A model generated the notes under the pieces. It saw nothing but the letters and a program-made list of their open reading frames with translations, did no database searches and was not told the DNA's origin. From contig CAVSUY010000009.1 of assembly GCA_963731035.1 (NCBI GenBank), forward strand, positions 1 through 64,000: a stretch of 64,000 nt of DNA. Reading direction: 5' to 3'. The position numbers and the translations under genes were made by a program. The stretch is from JAANXG01 sp963731035. Lineage in GTDB: Bacteria; Pseudomonadota; Gammaproteobacteria; Arenicellales; JAANXG01. The first letter of the stretch is position 1. Each line of letters begins with the position of its first letter. Below, piece by piece: positions 25,698 to 36,441 of the stretch.

Positions 25698-27833
25698 TCA
25701 GTGCCGCATCCAGCGATGGTATCCGGCCAGCCGCCGCAGGATGCCCTGGGGCGCATGGGCGCGCTTCCATTCGCCGGCGGCGAACTTGTTGGCTTCAGCC
25801 AGTGTCGGGTAGATGTGGATAGTGCCGAGTATCTTGTTCATGCCCAGTTTGTGCCGCATGGCGGTGACGTATTCGCTGATCAGGTCGCCTGCATGCTCAC
25901 CGACGATGGTGGCGCCTAGTATCCGGTCCTTGCCGGGCACGGTCAGCACTTTCACCATGCCGTGGGCCTCCTGGTCGGCGATGGCACGGTCCAGGTCGCC
26001 GATATCGTAGCGGGTGATTTCGTAGTCTATCCCCTGCTCGCGCGCCTGGGTCTCGTTCAATCCCACCCGTGCCACCTCCGGTTCAGTGAAGGTGGCCCAT
26101 GGTATCACCGAGTAGTCCACCCGAAACTTGCGGAAGGCCCCGAACAAGGCGTTGACGGTGGCGAACCAGGCTTGGTGGGCGCCCACGTGGGTGAACTGGT
26201 ACGGGCCGGCCGCGTCGCCGACGGCGTAGATGTTGGGGAAGCGGGTCTGCAGGTAGTCGTTGACCTGCACGGTCCCGGAGGCGGAGGTCTCGATGCCGAG
26301 CTCCTCCAGCCCATAGCCTTCGACATTGGCCTTGCGTCCAAGGGCCACGAGCATCTCGTCGAAAGCGATGCGCACAGTCGAGCCCTGGTGCTCGCACACC
26401 AGCACGCGTCCGTCGTCGTCGCGCTCCACGGCTGTCGCCCTGTGCCCCAGGCGCAAGTCGATGCCCTCGTCGATGAAGCGACTGCGCACCATCTCGGCGA
26501 TCTCGGGGTCCTCGCGCCCCATGAGCTGCGGCAGCATCTCCACTTGCGTCACGCGGCTGCCGAGGCGGGCGAAGCACTGCGCCAGCTCGCAGCCGATCGG
26601 TCCGCCGCCCAGCACCACCAGCCGTCCGGGCAGCCGGCGCATGTCCCACAGTGTGTCCGATGTCCAGTAAGGAATCCCGTCCAGGCCCGGGATGGGCGGC
26701 ACCAGCGGCCGGCCACCGGCAGCGATGACAATGTTGCGGGTTGTCAGCGTTCTGCCGTCCACCTCCACTTCGAAGGGGGAGCGGATCCTGGCTTCTCCAT
26801 GAATGCAGTCGACGCCGAGTCCCGTGTACCGCTCGACGGAATCATGGGGCTCGATGGCGCGGATGACGCGTCGGACCCGCTGCATGATGTCGGCGAACTC
26901 GAAATCGACCGTTGCCGATTTCATGCCGAACTCGCTCGCTCGGTGCACGTGGCTGACGAACTTGGCCGATCGGATCAGCGCCTTCGAGGGAACGCACCCG
27001 GTATTGAGGCAGTCGCCGCCCATCCTGTGCTTCTCCACCAGACTGACGCTGGCCTTGACGGTGGCGGCGATGTAGGCGCTCACCAGCCCCGAGGATCCGG
27101 CGCCGATCACCACCAGGTTGCGGTCGAAGGTCTTCGGTCTCCGGTAGCCGCGATAGACCTTCTTCCTGTTGACCACCGCGATGATCCCGCGCGCGGCGAG
27201 CGGGAACAGGCCCAGCAGCGACAGGGACGCAAGCAGGGATGGGGACAGCACGCCGTCCAGTGATTCGATCTGCGCGAGCTGGCTGCCGGCGTTCACGTAG
27301 ACCATGGTGCCGGCGAGCATGCCCGCTTGGCTGACCAGGTAGAAAGTACGTGTTCTTATGGGCGTCAACGCCATCACCAGATTGATAATCCAGAACGGGA
27401 ACAGCGGAACCATGCGCAGCGTGAACAGGTAGAAGGAGCCGTCCTTGCGAATGCCTTCGTTCACGGTCCGCAGGTTGCGTCCGAACCGGTTCTGCACCCA
27501 GTCGCGAAACAGGAAGCGGGCGGCCATAAAAGCGAGGGTGGCGCCTATTGTCGAGGCGAACGAAACTACCAGGGTGCCGACCCACAAGCCGAAGACCGCG
27601 CCGCCGGCCAGGGTGATCCACACCGCGCCCGGCAGGGACAGCGCGGCCATGGCGATGTAGGCGAGGAAGTACACGGCAATGGTTCGCGCCGGATGGGCGT
27701 GGTAGTAAGCGTCGACCTCCACCTGGCGGGCCTTCAGGGTCTCCATGTTGAGGGACTGGCCGAGGTCGAAGTAGAAAAACGCCGCCACCGCCGCAACGAT
27801 GATGATGAGAACCGCGAGCCTGGTCTTGTTCAT
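25698..27833 (-). CDS. TVP38/TMEM64 membrane domain fused to a mercuric-reductase-like flavin oxidoreductase
   Basis: A 711-residue fusion. Residues about 1-225 are a membrane domain of the TVP38/TMEM64 (SNARE-associated/DedA-like) type, with LPGAVWITLAGGAVFGLWVG and FRMVP-like LRMVPLFPFWIINLVMAL. Residues 240-711 form a class I pyridine nucleotide-disulfide oxidoreductase: FAD motif VVIGAGSSGLVSAY, redox disulfide C275-x4-C280 in GGDCLNTGCVPSK, NAD motif VVLGGGPIGCELAQ and FPNIYAVGDAAGP. The C-terminal dimer domain has HIYPTLAEANK where lipoamide dehydrogenases carry HxHPT. The electron acceptor or substrate is not evident, but it would work at the inner membrane. Such fusions are known in bacteria. 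Confidence 0.9.
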   Translation of the reverse strand: MNKTRLAVLIIIVAAVAAFFYFDLGQSLNMETLKARQVEVDAYYHAHPARTIAVYFLAYIAMAALSLPGAVWITLAGGAVFGLWVGTLVVSFASTIGATLAFMAARFLFRDWVQNRFGRNLRTVNEGIRKDGSFYLFTLRMVPLFPFWIINLVMALTPIRTRTFYLVSQAGMLAGTMVYVNAGSQLAQIESLDGVLSPSLLASLSLLGLFPLAARGIIAVVNRKKVYRGYRRPKTFDRNLVVIGAGSSGLVSAYIAATVKASVSLVEKHRMGGDCLNTGCVPSKALIRSAKFVSHVHRASEFGMKSATVDFEFADIMQRVRRVIRAIEPHDSVERYTGLGVDCIHGEARIRSPFEVEVDGRTLTTRNIVIAAGGRPLVPPIPGLDGIPYWTSDTLWDMRRLPGRLVVLGGGPIGCELAQCFARLGSRVTQVEMLPQLMGREDPEIAEMVRSRFIDEGIDLRLGHRATAVERDDDGRVLVCEHQGSTVRIAFDEMLVALGRKANVEGYGLEELGIETSASGTVQVNDYLQTRFPNIYAVGDAAGPYQFTHVGAHQAWFATVNALFGAFRKFRVDYSVIPWATFTEPEVARVGLNETQAREQGIDYEITRYDIGDLDRAIADQEAHGMVKVLTVPGKDRILGATIVGEHAGDLISEYVTAMRHKLGMNKILGTIHIYPTLAEANKFAAGEWKRAHAPQGILRRLAGYHRWMRH

Positions 27834-27959
27834 GTGTGCCTTTATATTCCTTACCGGGACTCCCCGTCCGTCAGGGAGAGGATTGCCGTGAGCGGGGCTG
27901 AGGTCTCAATTTGACCCCGGGAGAAGCATAATACTCAATACACAGTTGCCCTTTTCGCT

Positions 27960-28060
27960 TCCACACTCGCTCCCTCTCGCTTTTTGCAAAGGAGAGGGTT
28001 GGGGTGAGGGTTTGCGAGGCCTCGCCACCCTCTCACCTGACCCCGCGCTCGCGAGAGAGG
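27960..28060. repeat. GAGAGGG-type repeat patch
   Basis: The 235-base gap between pepN and the oxidoreductase contains TCCCTCTCGC, then GGAGAGGGTTGGGGTGAGGG, then CCACCCTCTCACCTGACCCC, a degenerate inverted arrangement related to the palindrome at 21832-21855. It looks like an eroded REP-type element or terminator. Confidence 0.5.
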
Positions 28061-28068
28061 AGTGCTTG

Positions 28069-30711
28069 TCAGTGCTTTGGATGGTGATCCAGTGCCTTGG
28101 AGACGATCTCGGAGACATCCCGCGACAGCCCCGGCGACTTTCGGATGCGCTGGAGCTGCTCGCGCATCAGCTTACGGCGGCCTTCCTCGTAGCGCCGCCA
28201 GAAGTTGAACGATGACGCCAGCCTCGCGGCGACCTGTGGATTGAGGCGATTCAGCTCGATCACGAAGCCGGCGACGAGTTCGTACCCATTGCCGTCCGGA
28301 CGGTGGAAATGCGTCGGATTGCCCATAGCGAAAGCGCCGATCAGGGCCCGCACCTTGTTGGGATTGCGCACGTCGAAAGCGGGGTGCGCGGTGAGCGACG
28401 CGACCCGTTCCAGGGCATCCTCCGCCGGCGAGGTCGCCTGCACCGCCAGCCACTTGTTGACGATCAAGGGCTCGGACTTCCACTCGTCGTAGAAACGCCC
28501 CAACGCCTCGTCCCGCTCCCTGCTGCGGGTGGCCGCCAGACAACGCAGCGCCGCCAGGCGGTCGGTCATGTTGTTCGCCGCCCGGAACTGATCGGTTGCG
28601 AGCTTGCGTACCTGCCGCGTGCCGAGCTCCGTCAGGTAGGACAGGCAGCGGTTTCTGAGCGCCCGCGTCCCGATCTGCCCGCCCTCCGGCCGGTACTCGC
28701 CGCGCGGCGCCATGGCTTGGTACTGCTGGTAGAAAGCGCTTTCCAAGCGCTCCGCAAGCTTGCGCTTCAGGGCGCGGCGGGCCAGGGCGATCGCCTGCGG
28801 GTCGATCACGTCGAACCCCTGGGCGATATAGGTCTCGCTGGGCAACGCGAGCATCTCCGCCTGGAACTGGGGGTCCGGGTCCTTCGCACGAAGCACCCCC
28901 TCGAAAGCGGAGATGAAGTGGCCGGGGAACTGCCGTTCCCGGCCCGACTTGATCTCTTCCACCAGTCCGTTCAGCACAGTGATGGCCATCTGTTGGCCCG
29001 CGTCCCAGCGCACGTAAGGATCCGTGTCGTGAGTCATCAGAAAGTACCAGTCCTCCACGGGACGCTCGATCTGGAGCTTCACCGGCGCCGAGAAGCCCCG
29101 CAGCAGCGAAGGCACGGGCCTGTCGGATACAGCGAAGGAGAACGACTGGCGGGCCTCGCGCAGCTCCAGCACCCCGCTGACCGCGTCGTCCGGCCACACC
29201 GGCATGGACTCACCGGAGCGGTCCAGCAGGGCCGCGGCCAGGGGAACGTGGAAAGGCTTCTTGCGCGTCTGCCCCGGGGTATCCGGGGTGTGCTGGCGAA
29301 GCGTCAGGGTGTAGCGCCCTTCGTTGGCGTCGTAGTCTTCCTCGACGCTCACGATGGGCGTGCCCGCTTGCGAATACCATAGCCGGAACTGACCCAGGTC
29401 GACGCCGTTGGCGTCCTCCAGGGCCTTGACGAAATCGTCGGTGGTCACGGCCTGGCCGTCGTGCCGCGAGAAGTAAAGGTCCGTGCCGCGCCTGAACCCC
29501 TGCTCGCCGAGGAGGTGGTGAAGCATGCGCACGACTTCCGCCCCCTTGTTGTAGACCGTCGAGGTGTAGAAGTTGTTGATCTCCTGGTAAGACTCGGGCC
29601 GCACGGGATGCGCCATGGGGCCGGCGTCCTCGCGGAACTGGTGGCTGCGCAGGATATCTACGTCCTGGATGCGCTTGACGCCCGGAGAGCCCATGTCGGC
29701 GCTGAACTGCTGGTCACGGAAAACGGTGAAGCCTTCCTTGAGGCTGAGTTGGAACCAGTCGCGGCAGGTCACCCGGTTGCCGGACCAGTTGTGAAAGTAT
29801 TCGTGGCCGATGACCCCTTCGATGTGCTCGTAATCGGCATCGGTGGCGGTTTGAGGCTTGGCCAGCACGTATTGCGAATTGAAAATGTTCAGACCCTTGT
29901 TTTCCATGGCGCCCATGTTGAAGTCGTCCACCGCCACGACATGGTAGCGGTCGAGATCGCATTCCCGGCCATAGTGCTCTTCGTCCCAGCGCATGGCATT
30001 CTTCAATGAGCGCATGGCGTGCTCGCACTTGTCGATGTTGTGATGCTGAGCGTAGATGTACAGGTCCACCTTGCGGCCGGACATCGTGGTGAAACGATCC
30101 TCGATGAATGCCAGGTCGCCTGCTACCAGGGCGAAGAGGTAGGACGGCTTGGGATGCGGATCCCGCCATACCGCGCGGTGGGTGGTCCCGTCCTCCAGCA
30201 GCGACTGCGCCAGGTTGCCGTTCGACAGCAGCACCGGGAAGTGCGAGCGATCGGCGATTAGGGTGGTGGTATAAGTGGCCAGCACGTCTGGACGGTCCGG
30301 GAAATACGTGATGCGGCGAAACCCCTGCGCCTCGCACTGGGTGCAGAAATTGCCGCCGGAGATGTAAAGGCCCGACAACTCGGTATTGCGATCCGGATTA
30401 ATCAGCGTCTCGATGTCCAGCACGAACTCGCTGCCGGTGTGTGGAATCGTCAACTCGCTTGTCGTAAGGTCATACTCGTGCGGGGACAATTCTCGTCCGT
30501 CCAGGGCCACGCGCAACAGCTCCAGCGACTCGCCGTCTAGCCGGACGGGTCGCCGATGACTCCCGTTTCTGCGGCACCTGAGGATGGCACGGACGCGTGT
30601 ATTGCCAGGATCGAGCCGGAAGGTCAGATCGACGTCGTCCACCAGAAAATCCGGCGGACGGTAGTCTTTGAGGCGAACGGTAACGGGTTCTTTGGCGGCT
30701 GCGGTACCCAT
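28069..30711 (-). CDS. pepN: Aminopeptidase N (M1 family)
   Basis: PepN is the major broad-specificity cytoplasmic aminopeptidase. The 880-residue frame is intact. The exopeptidase motif GAMEN is at residues 267-271. The zinc site HEYFH is at 303-307, with the third ligand Glu326 in LSLKEGFTVFRDQQFS. The catalytic-domain Tyr region and C-terminal helical domain extend to the end, and the length equals E. coli PepN (870). It starts seven bases after a small membrane-protein gene in the same direction. Confidence 0.96.
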   Translation of the reverse strand: MGTAAAKEPVTVRLKDYRPPDFLVDDVDLTFRLDPGNTRVRAILRCRRNGSHRRPVRLDGESLELLRVALDGRELSPHEYDLTTSELTIPHTGSEFVLDIETLINPDRNTELSGLYISGGNFCTQCEAQGFRRITYFPDRPDVLATYTTTLIADRSHFPVLLSNGNLAQSLLEDGTTHRAVWRDPHPKPSYLFALVAGDLAFIEDRFTTMSGRKVDLYIYAQHHNIDKCEHAMRSLKNAMRWDEEHYGRECDLDRYHVVAVDDFNMGAMENKGLNIFNSQYVLAKPQTATDADYEHIEGVIGHEYFHNWSGNRVTCRDWFQLSLKEGFTVFRDQQFSADMGSPGVKRIQDVDILRSHQFREDAGPMAHPVRPESYQEINNFYTSTVYNKGAEVVRMLHHLLGEQGFRRGTDLYFSRHDGQAVTTDDFVKALEDANGVDLGQFRLWYSQAGTPIVSVEEDYDANEGRYTLTLRQHTPDTPGQTRKKPFHVPLAAALLDRSGESMPVWPDDAVSGVLELREARQSFSFAVSDRPVPSLLRGFSAPVKLQIERPVEDWYFLMTHDTDPYVRWDAGQQMAITVLNGLVEEIKSGRERQFPGHFISAFEGVLRAKDPDPQFQAEMLALPSETYIAQGFDVIDPQAIALARRALKRKLAERLESAFYQQYQAMAPRGEYRPEGGQIGTRALRNRCLSYLTELGTRQVRKLATDQFRAANNMTDRLAALRCLAATRSRERDEALGRFYDEWKSEPLIVNKWLAVQATSPAEDALERVASLTAHPAFDVRNPNKVRALIGAFAMGNPTHFHRPDGNGYELVAGFVIELNRLNPQVAARLASSFNFWRRYEEGRRKLMREQLQRIRKSPGLSRDVSEIVSKALDHHPKH

Positions 30712-30717
30712 GGGGCG

Positions 30718-30912
30718 TCAGACGATGTAGAGCAGCACGAACACGAACACGGCGACGATGGCAATGGGAATCAGGGCCCCCAGCCAGTCGCGGCTTTTGG
30801 CCTCCTGGCTCATCTTGAACGCCTGTTTCAGTCCAGGCCGGAACCAGAACAGGAGTAAGATAACCAGGGCGCCCAGGATCAGCAGTTGCCATACGTTGGG
30901 AGAGTTGCTCAT
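30718..30912 (-). CDS. Small two-helix membrane protein
   Basis: A 64-residue protein with two hydrophobic helices (WQLLILGALVILLLFWF and LIPIAIVAVFVFVLLYIV) joined by a basic, cytoplasm-like loop FRPGLKQAFKMSQEAKSRDW. No family recognised. It lies directly before pepN and probably shares its transcript. Confidence 0.6.
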   Translation of the reverse strand: MSNSPNVWQLLILGALVILLLFWFRPGLKQAFKMSQEAKSRDWLGALIPIAIVAVFVFVLLYIV

Positions 30913-30999
30913 AGGAATTCTTTGCGTCGAATTGGATGAAACAGTGTTTTAAAGTAACGGCATCGCCGAATCAAACCCACAGAGGGTATCGACATCAAT

Positions 31000-31182
31000 T
31001 TGACAAGAAAAATCGCCGACCTGGAGCAGGAACATCGGGACCTCGATGCCGCCATTGGACAGCTGGAGGATGCCGTCTACGTCGACCAGCTCCAGCTGCG
31101 GCGCCTGAAGAAGAAGCGGCTGCAGCTCAAGGACGCCATCGAGCGTCTCAAAAGCTCGCAGCTTCCCGACGAACTGGCCTGA
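31000..31182 (+). CDS. YdcH-family (DUF465) small coiled-coil protein
   Basis: A 60-residue protein. The C-terminal half QLRRLKKKRLQLKDAIERLK matches the DUF465 pattern of Leu-Lys-rich helix ending LKDxI, and the N-terminal half is an amphipathic helix, so it likely forms an antiparallel coiled-coil. The start is a TTG at 31000 with GAGGGT about 12 bases upstream. Function in the family is not established. Confidence 0.75.
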   Translation: MTRKIADLEQEHRDLDAAIGQLEDAVYVDQLQLRRLKKKRLQLKDAIERLKSSQLPDELA

Positions 31183-31266
31183 CGGCCGGCTCCGCAATCA
31201 CCCGTTCCCGGGCCTTCACAAGCCGGGCCGTCGAGCCCTGCCCGGGAGCGGTGAATCCAGGGCTGT

Positions 31267-32682
<1,416 letters not shown>

Positions 32683-32708
32683 CTTTCACCTCTGGAATGT
32701 CAATGAAA

Positions 32709-32812
32709 GTGAGCGCCGTTTTTCGGGTTTCCCCGAAGCCGCTTCGAGCCTGGCCACGTGCCGAAATGGCCGGAGCGTCTTCCGGACGTGGTTGCAGCGC
32801 TCCTCGGAGCGG
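32709..32812 (-). promoter_or_regulatory. SAH riboswitch
   Basis: On the minus strand the ahcY leader contains CTCCGAGGAGCGCTGCAACC (ending near 32790), GGCCAGGCTCGAAGCGGC (32737-32754) and AACGGCGCTCAC (around 32709-32720). These are the conserved blocks of the S-adenosylhomocysteine riboswitch in the right order, with the final block pairing back to GAGCGCTG. The aptamer ends 26 bases before the ahcY start. Binding SAH is known to turn expression on for this class. Confidence 0.93.
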
Positions 32813-33030
32813 TGGGATGGTTCTAAGGGGGGCGATTATAGAAGGTCGCACGGCTGCTTGGAACCCGGCCGTTGTCGGCGTTGGGCTTCAGCTGCATACC
32901 TGGCCAGGACCCTGGCCAGGACCCCGGCCAGGACAATGGCGGTGCCGTCCCGCGCGGCCGTAGGTCGGCATAAATGTCGATCTTCGGGAGCGGTGCGATT
33001 GCCTGAGCGTGTCGCGGAGATCGCCGACCG
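32813..33030. other. Gap between amidotransferase and ahcY leader
   Basis: Contains a 12-base tandem repeat (32899-32934, listed separately). The ahcY promoter presumably lies near 32820-32880. No gene is seen. Confidence 0.5.
32899..32934. repeat. Three tandem copies of a 12-base unit
   Basis: The unit CCTGGCCAGGAC occurs at 32899-32910 and 32911-32922, and a third copy with one change (CCCGGCCAGGAC) at 32923-32934. Each unit holds the palindrome CCTGGCCAGG (one base changed in the third). It lies in the gap after the amidotransferase stop, before the ahcY leader. Confidence 0.8.
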
Positions 33031-33798
33031 TCAGGCGGCAATCGGCAGGCCGTCCTGGAAGGTGATCATTTCCCCCGACTTCAGCGGGGTCCAGGCCTCG
33101 TTGTTGGTCAGCGGCTCGGTGGCGATGACGGTGACGATGTCGTCGGGGGTAGTGTGGTCCACGAAGTCCACCGTCAGGTCGGCGTCCTTGAGCCTCGCCA
33201 CCCCGAACGGGGCGCGGCGGGTGATCCAGCACAGCTTGGTGGAGCAGTAGCCGTACAGGGCCCGGGAATCGGACATCAGTACGTTGAATACGCCGCGTTC
33301 GTCGATGGCCCGGCAGCGCTCGGCGATGAACTGCGACAGCGACTTCTCGGCCGGGGCCTCGGAGAAAGACTCCCGGATCTCCCCGAGCAGCCAGCAGAAT
33401 ATGCGCTCGCTGTCGGTGGTCCCCACCGGCTGGTAGGAGGAAAGCGGCAGGTCCTCGAAACGTTCCACCTGGCCGTTGTGGGCGAAGGTCCATACCTGCC
33501 CCCACAGCTCGCGCTGGAAGGGGTGGGTGTTCTGCAGGCAGACCTCACCGATGTTGCCTTCCCTGATGTGGCTGACCACGATGTGGGACTTGATGGGATA
33601 GTTGCGCACGAGGCGCGCGATCTCGGAATCGACGCTTGGCGTCGGGTCGTGAAAAGTCCTGCATCCGCGGCCTTCGTAGAACGCGATGCCCCAGCCGTCG
33701 CGGTGCGGCCCGGTGCCGCCGCCGCGCTGCATCAAGCCGCTGAAGCTGAAGCAGATGTCGGTGGGCACGTTGGCGCTCATGCCCAGGAGTTCACACAT
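33031..33798 (-). CDS. Class II glutamine amidotransferase (YafJ-like)
   Basis: A 255-residue stand-alone Ntn-type glutaminase domain. Cys2 immediately after the start Met (MCELLGMSANVPTD) is the nucleophile after Met removal. RGGGTGPHRDGWGIAFYEGRG, HIREGNIGEVCLQNTHPFQR and FAHNGQVERF carry the glutamine-binding residues. This matches YafJ/EgtC-like proteins; the acceptor of the ammonia, or the gamma-glutamyl substrate, is unknown. It sits between metK and ahcY on the same strand. Confidence 0.88.
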   Translation of the reverse strand: MCELLGMSANVPTDICFSFSGLMQRGGGTGPHRDGWGIAFYEGRGCRTFHDPTPSVDSEIARLVRNYPIKSHIVVSHIREGNIGEVCLQNTHPFQRELWGQVWTFAHNGQVERFEDLPLSSYQPVGTTDSERIFCWLLGEIRESFSEAPAEKSLSQFIAERCRAIDERGVFNVLMSDSRALYGYCSTKLCWITRRAPFGVARLKDADLTVDFVDHTTPDDIVTVIATEPLTNNEAWTPLKSGEMITFQDGLPIAA

Positions 33799-33933
33799 CG
33801 TTCGGTTCGCTATGGCCTGTTGGGGTTGGACACGCCCGCATTCTAATCCCGGCGCGCATGAGCGGGCTGACCGGTTCCAGACAAGGTTCGCTGGATTGCC
33901 GCGGCTGCTGCGCTGCCTGGCGGTGGCGGAGGG

Positions 33934-35088
33934 CTACCGCAGCTCGTCGGCCTTGTCGGTGCGTTCCCACGTGAAGTCGGTGTCTGTGCGACCGAAATGG
34001 CCGTAGGCAGCGGTTTGGCGATAGATCGGCCGCAACAGGTCCAGGTCCTCGATGATGGCCTTCGGGCGCAGGTCGAAATGCTGTCGTATGAGCTTTTCGA
34101 TCTCGAGCTCCGGAATCTTGCCGGTGCCGAAGGTGTTGACCATCAGGGACACGGGGTCGGCGACGCCGATGGCATAAGCGACCTGTACTTCGCAGCGGTC
34201 CGCCAGGCCCGCGGCGACGATGTTCTTGGCGACCCAACGGCAGGCGTAGGCTGCGGAGCGATCGACCTTGGAGGGGTCTTTCCCGGAGAATGCGCCGCCG
34301 CCATGGTGGGCCGCGCCGCCGTAGGTGTCGACGATGATCTTGCGACCGGTCAAGCCGCAGTCGCCGACCGGCCCCCCGGTGACGAAACGCCCGGTGGGAT
34401 TCACCAGGAAGCGGGTGTCGCTGTTGATCATCTCCGCCGGAATGACCGGCTTGATGATCTCTTCGACGACCGCCTCGACGAGTTCCTTGTGCTGGATCTC
34501 CGGGGCGTGCTGAGTGGAGAGGACCACCGTATCCACCATCTTGGGCATGCCGTTCTCGTAGCGCACCGTCACCTGGGACTTGGCATCCGGCCGCAGCCAG
34601 GTCAGGGAACTGTTTTTGCGCATTTCGGATTGGCGCCTCACCAGGCGGTGGGCGAAGTCGATGGCGAAGGGCATCAGGTTGTCGGTCTCGTTGCAGGCGT
34701 AGCCGAACATCAGCCCCTGGTCGCCGGCGCCCTGCTCGCGGTCCAGTCCCTCGCCTTCGTTGACGCCTTGGGCGATGTCCTGGGACTGCTTGTCCAGCGA
34801 CACGATCACCGCGCAGGTGTCGGCATCGAACCCCATCCGGTCGGCCGAGGTGTAGCCGATCTCCCGCACCGTCTCCCGCACCACATCGGTATAGTCGGCG
34901 CGCGCCGCGGACGTGATCTCGCCGGACAGGACCACCATCCCGGTGTTGACCAGGGTCTCGCACGCCACGCGGGAAAACGGGTCGCCGGCAAGCAGTGCAT
35001 CCAGAACGGCGTCCGAGATCTGGTCCGCGACTTTGTCCGGATGTCCTTCGGAGACGGATTCAGAGGTAAACAGAAAGTTGCGGGACAT
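33934..35088 (-). CDS. metK: S-adenosylmethionine synthetase
   Basis: MetK makes SAM from methionine and ATP. The 384-residue frame is intact: FTSESVSEGHPDKVADQISD at the N-terminus, GAGDQGLMFGYACNET, GGAAHHGGGAFSGKDPSKVD (the phosphate loop) and the C-terminal domain ending FTWERTDKADELR. Length matches E. coli MetK (384). With ahcY it forms two steps of the SAM cycle; metF or metH is not seen here. A minus-strand TAAAAT about 45 bases upstream could be its -10. Confidence 0.97.
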   Translation of the reverse strand: MSRNFLFTSESVSEGHPDKVADQISDAVLDALLAGDPFSRVACETLVNTGMVVLSGEITSAARADYTDVVRETVREIGYTSADRMGFDADTCAVIVSLDKQSQDIAQGVNEGEGLDREQGAGDQGLMFGYACNETDNLMPFAIDFAHRLVRRQSEMRKNSSLTWLRPDAKSQVTVRYENGMPKMVDTVVLSTQHAPEIQHKELVEAVVEEIIKPVIPAEMINSDTRFLVNPTGRFVTGGPVGDCGLTGRKIIVDTYGGAAHHGGGAFSGKDPSKVDRSAAYACRWVAKNIVAAGLADRCEVQVAYAIGVADPVSLMVNTFGTGKIPELEIEKLIRQHFDLRPKAIIEDLDLLRPIYRQTAAYGHFGRTDTDFTWERTDKADELR

Positions 35089-35208
35089 TGAAGATTGGCT
35101 CCACTGATCAAAAGTAAAGGCGCAGGATTTTAGCAGTTGTCCGTGTCCGCGGCACGTGCCAAACTATGCCGCCAGCGCCGCATACCCCCCTTCTCAACGA
35201 CTTCCCGG

Positions 35209-36441
35209 ATGACACGATTCAAGCTGACCCGACGCCGATTTCTGCTGCTCGGGGGATATGGCCTGGCGGCCGGAGCCGGGGCCTATACCTATGTCCGCGG
35301 CATCCGTTTCCCGCCTCTGGATCTCGTCAGCGACGGCCCGAGAACGGCTTGGCGCGCGCATGGCTCGCAGGTTTCCGCCAGGGGGGCGTTCTTCAGGGGA
35401 ATGGACGGCGACAGTTTTCGCTTTCGCGCCTTCGTGCCGGAGCCGGCATTCAAAGTGAGCGGCGCCGGCAGCCGCACAGCGCACATCGTGGTTGAGAACC
35501 TGCACCGGGAGTCGCGGCTCGACGTCGATACGGCCGCCGCGGCGCCGGGAACAATGAACGAGGAGCGCGACAACCTGGTGCGGATCGTGTCGGTCAAGCC
35601 GGCCGCGGGCACCGAGACCGGGTTCTCCTGGCGGTTTCCCAAGCAACAGCAGTATCGTTTCGCCGCCATCGGCGATTCCGGGGGCGGCACCGAGCTGCAT
35701 TGGGTATTGAAGCGCGCGGCGCAGCTCGGCGCCGATTTCCTCGTGCACCTGGGCGACCTGTATTACGAGAAGGGCGACTTGAACCGGGCGCTGGCGAACT
35801 TCGGTTCCGCGGACATTCCGGCGTACGTTGCCATCGGCAACCATGATTTCAGTGACAACTGGCACGCCAAGTACCCAGTGTTTCACCGGCTGATCGGACC
35901 CGGCAACTGGGTGTTTACGCTCGGCGGGGTCGAGTTCGTCAATTTCGATACCGCGGCGCTCTTTATCCCTGCGGTGCGGGGCGCACGGGCGCGGCTCATC
36001 CAGGGACTGCAAGCCGTCGGCCCTGCGTCCGCGATCCGGGACCGGGTCGCCATTACCCACAAGCCTTTGACCGATCCCGATCCCAAGCGCAGTCACGCTG
36101 TCGGCTCCTCCGAGGCCCGCTGGCTGCGCGAGCAGCTGCTTTCCAGGGGCACCCGCAACCTCCTCGTCGGCCATATCCACATCAAAGACGAATTCGACGA
36201 CCAGGGGCTGTACACCCGTATTTCGGGCCAGGGGCTGGCCCACGCCGATCTGATCGTGGGCCACGCCTACGCGCAGATCCTCCTCGGCGACGTCGAGCCC
36301 GGACAGCCGGTTCGCTACCAGTGGCAGCCTCTCAAGATGCCCTTCGGATGGCACTGCAACCGCCGCAACATCGGTGTAATCGAAGCCTTGGACCGCCCGA
36401 AGGTCGAAGACCGTCTGCTGAAGGAGTGCGGCAAGACCTGA
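35209..36441 (+). CDS. Tat-exported calcineurin-like metallophosphoesterase
   Basis: A 410-residue protein with a twin-arginine signal (TRRRFLLLGGYGLAAGAGA), so it folds with metals in the cytoplasm and is exported. The N-terminal 100 residues form a beta-rich domain. The metallophosphoesterase motifs are FAAIGDSGGGTE, HLGDLYYEKGD, IGNHDFSDN, THKPL and VGHIHIKDE, which supply the two-metal site. The start at 35209 is chosen because it begins the Tat signal; an upstream frame to 35137 is open. The substrate is unknown; purple-acid-phosphatase-like and nucleotidase roles are both possible. Confidence 0.85.
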   Translation: MTRFKLTRRRFLLLGGYGLAAGAGAYTYVRGIRFPPLDLVSDGPRTAWRAHGSQVSARGAFFRGMDGDSFRFRAFVPEPAFKVSGAGSRTAHIVVENLHRESRLDVDTAAAAPGTMNEERDNLVRIVSVKPAAGTETGFSWRFPKQQQYRFAAIGDSGGGTELHWVLKRAAQLGADFLVHLGDLYYEKGDLNRALANFGSADIPAYVAIGNHDFSDNWHAKYPVFHRLIGPGNWVFTLGGVEFVNFDTAALFIPAVRGARARLIQGLQAVGPASAIRDRVAITHKPLTDPDPKRSHAVGSSEARWLREQLLSRGTRNLLVGHIHIKDEFDDQGLYTRISGQGLAHADLIVGHAYAQILLGDVEPGQPVRYQWQPLKMPFGWHCNRRNIGVIEALDRPKVEDRLLKECGKT

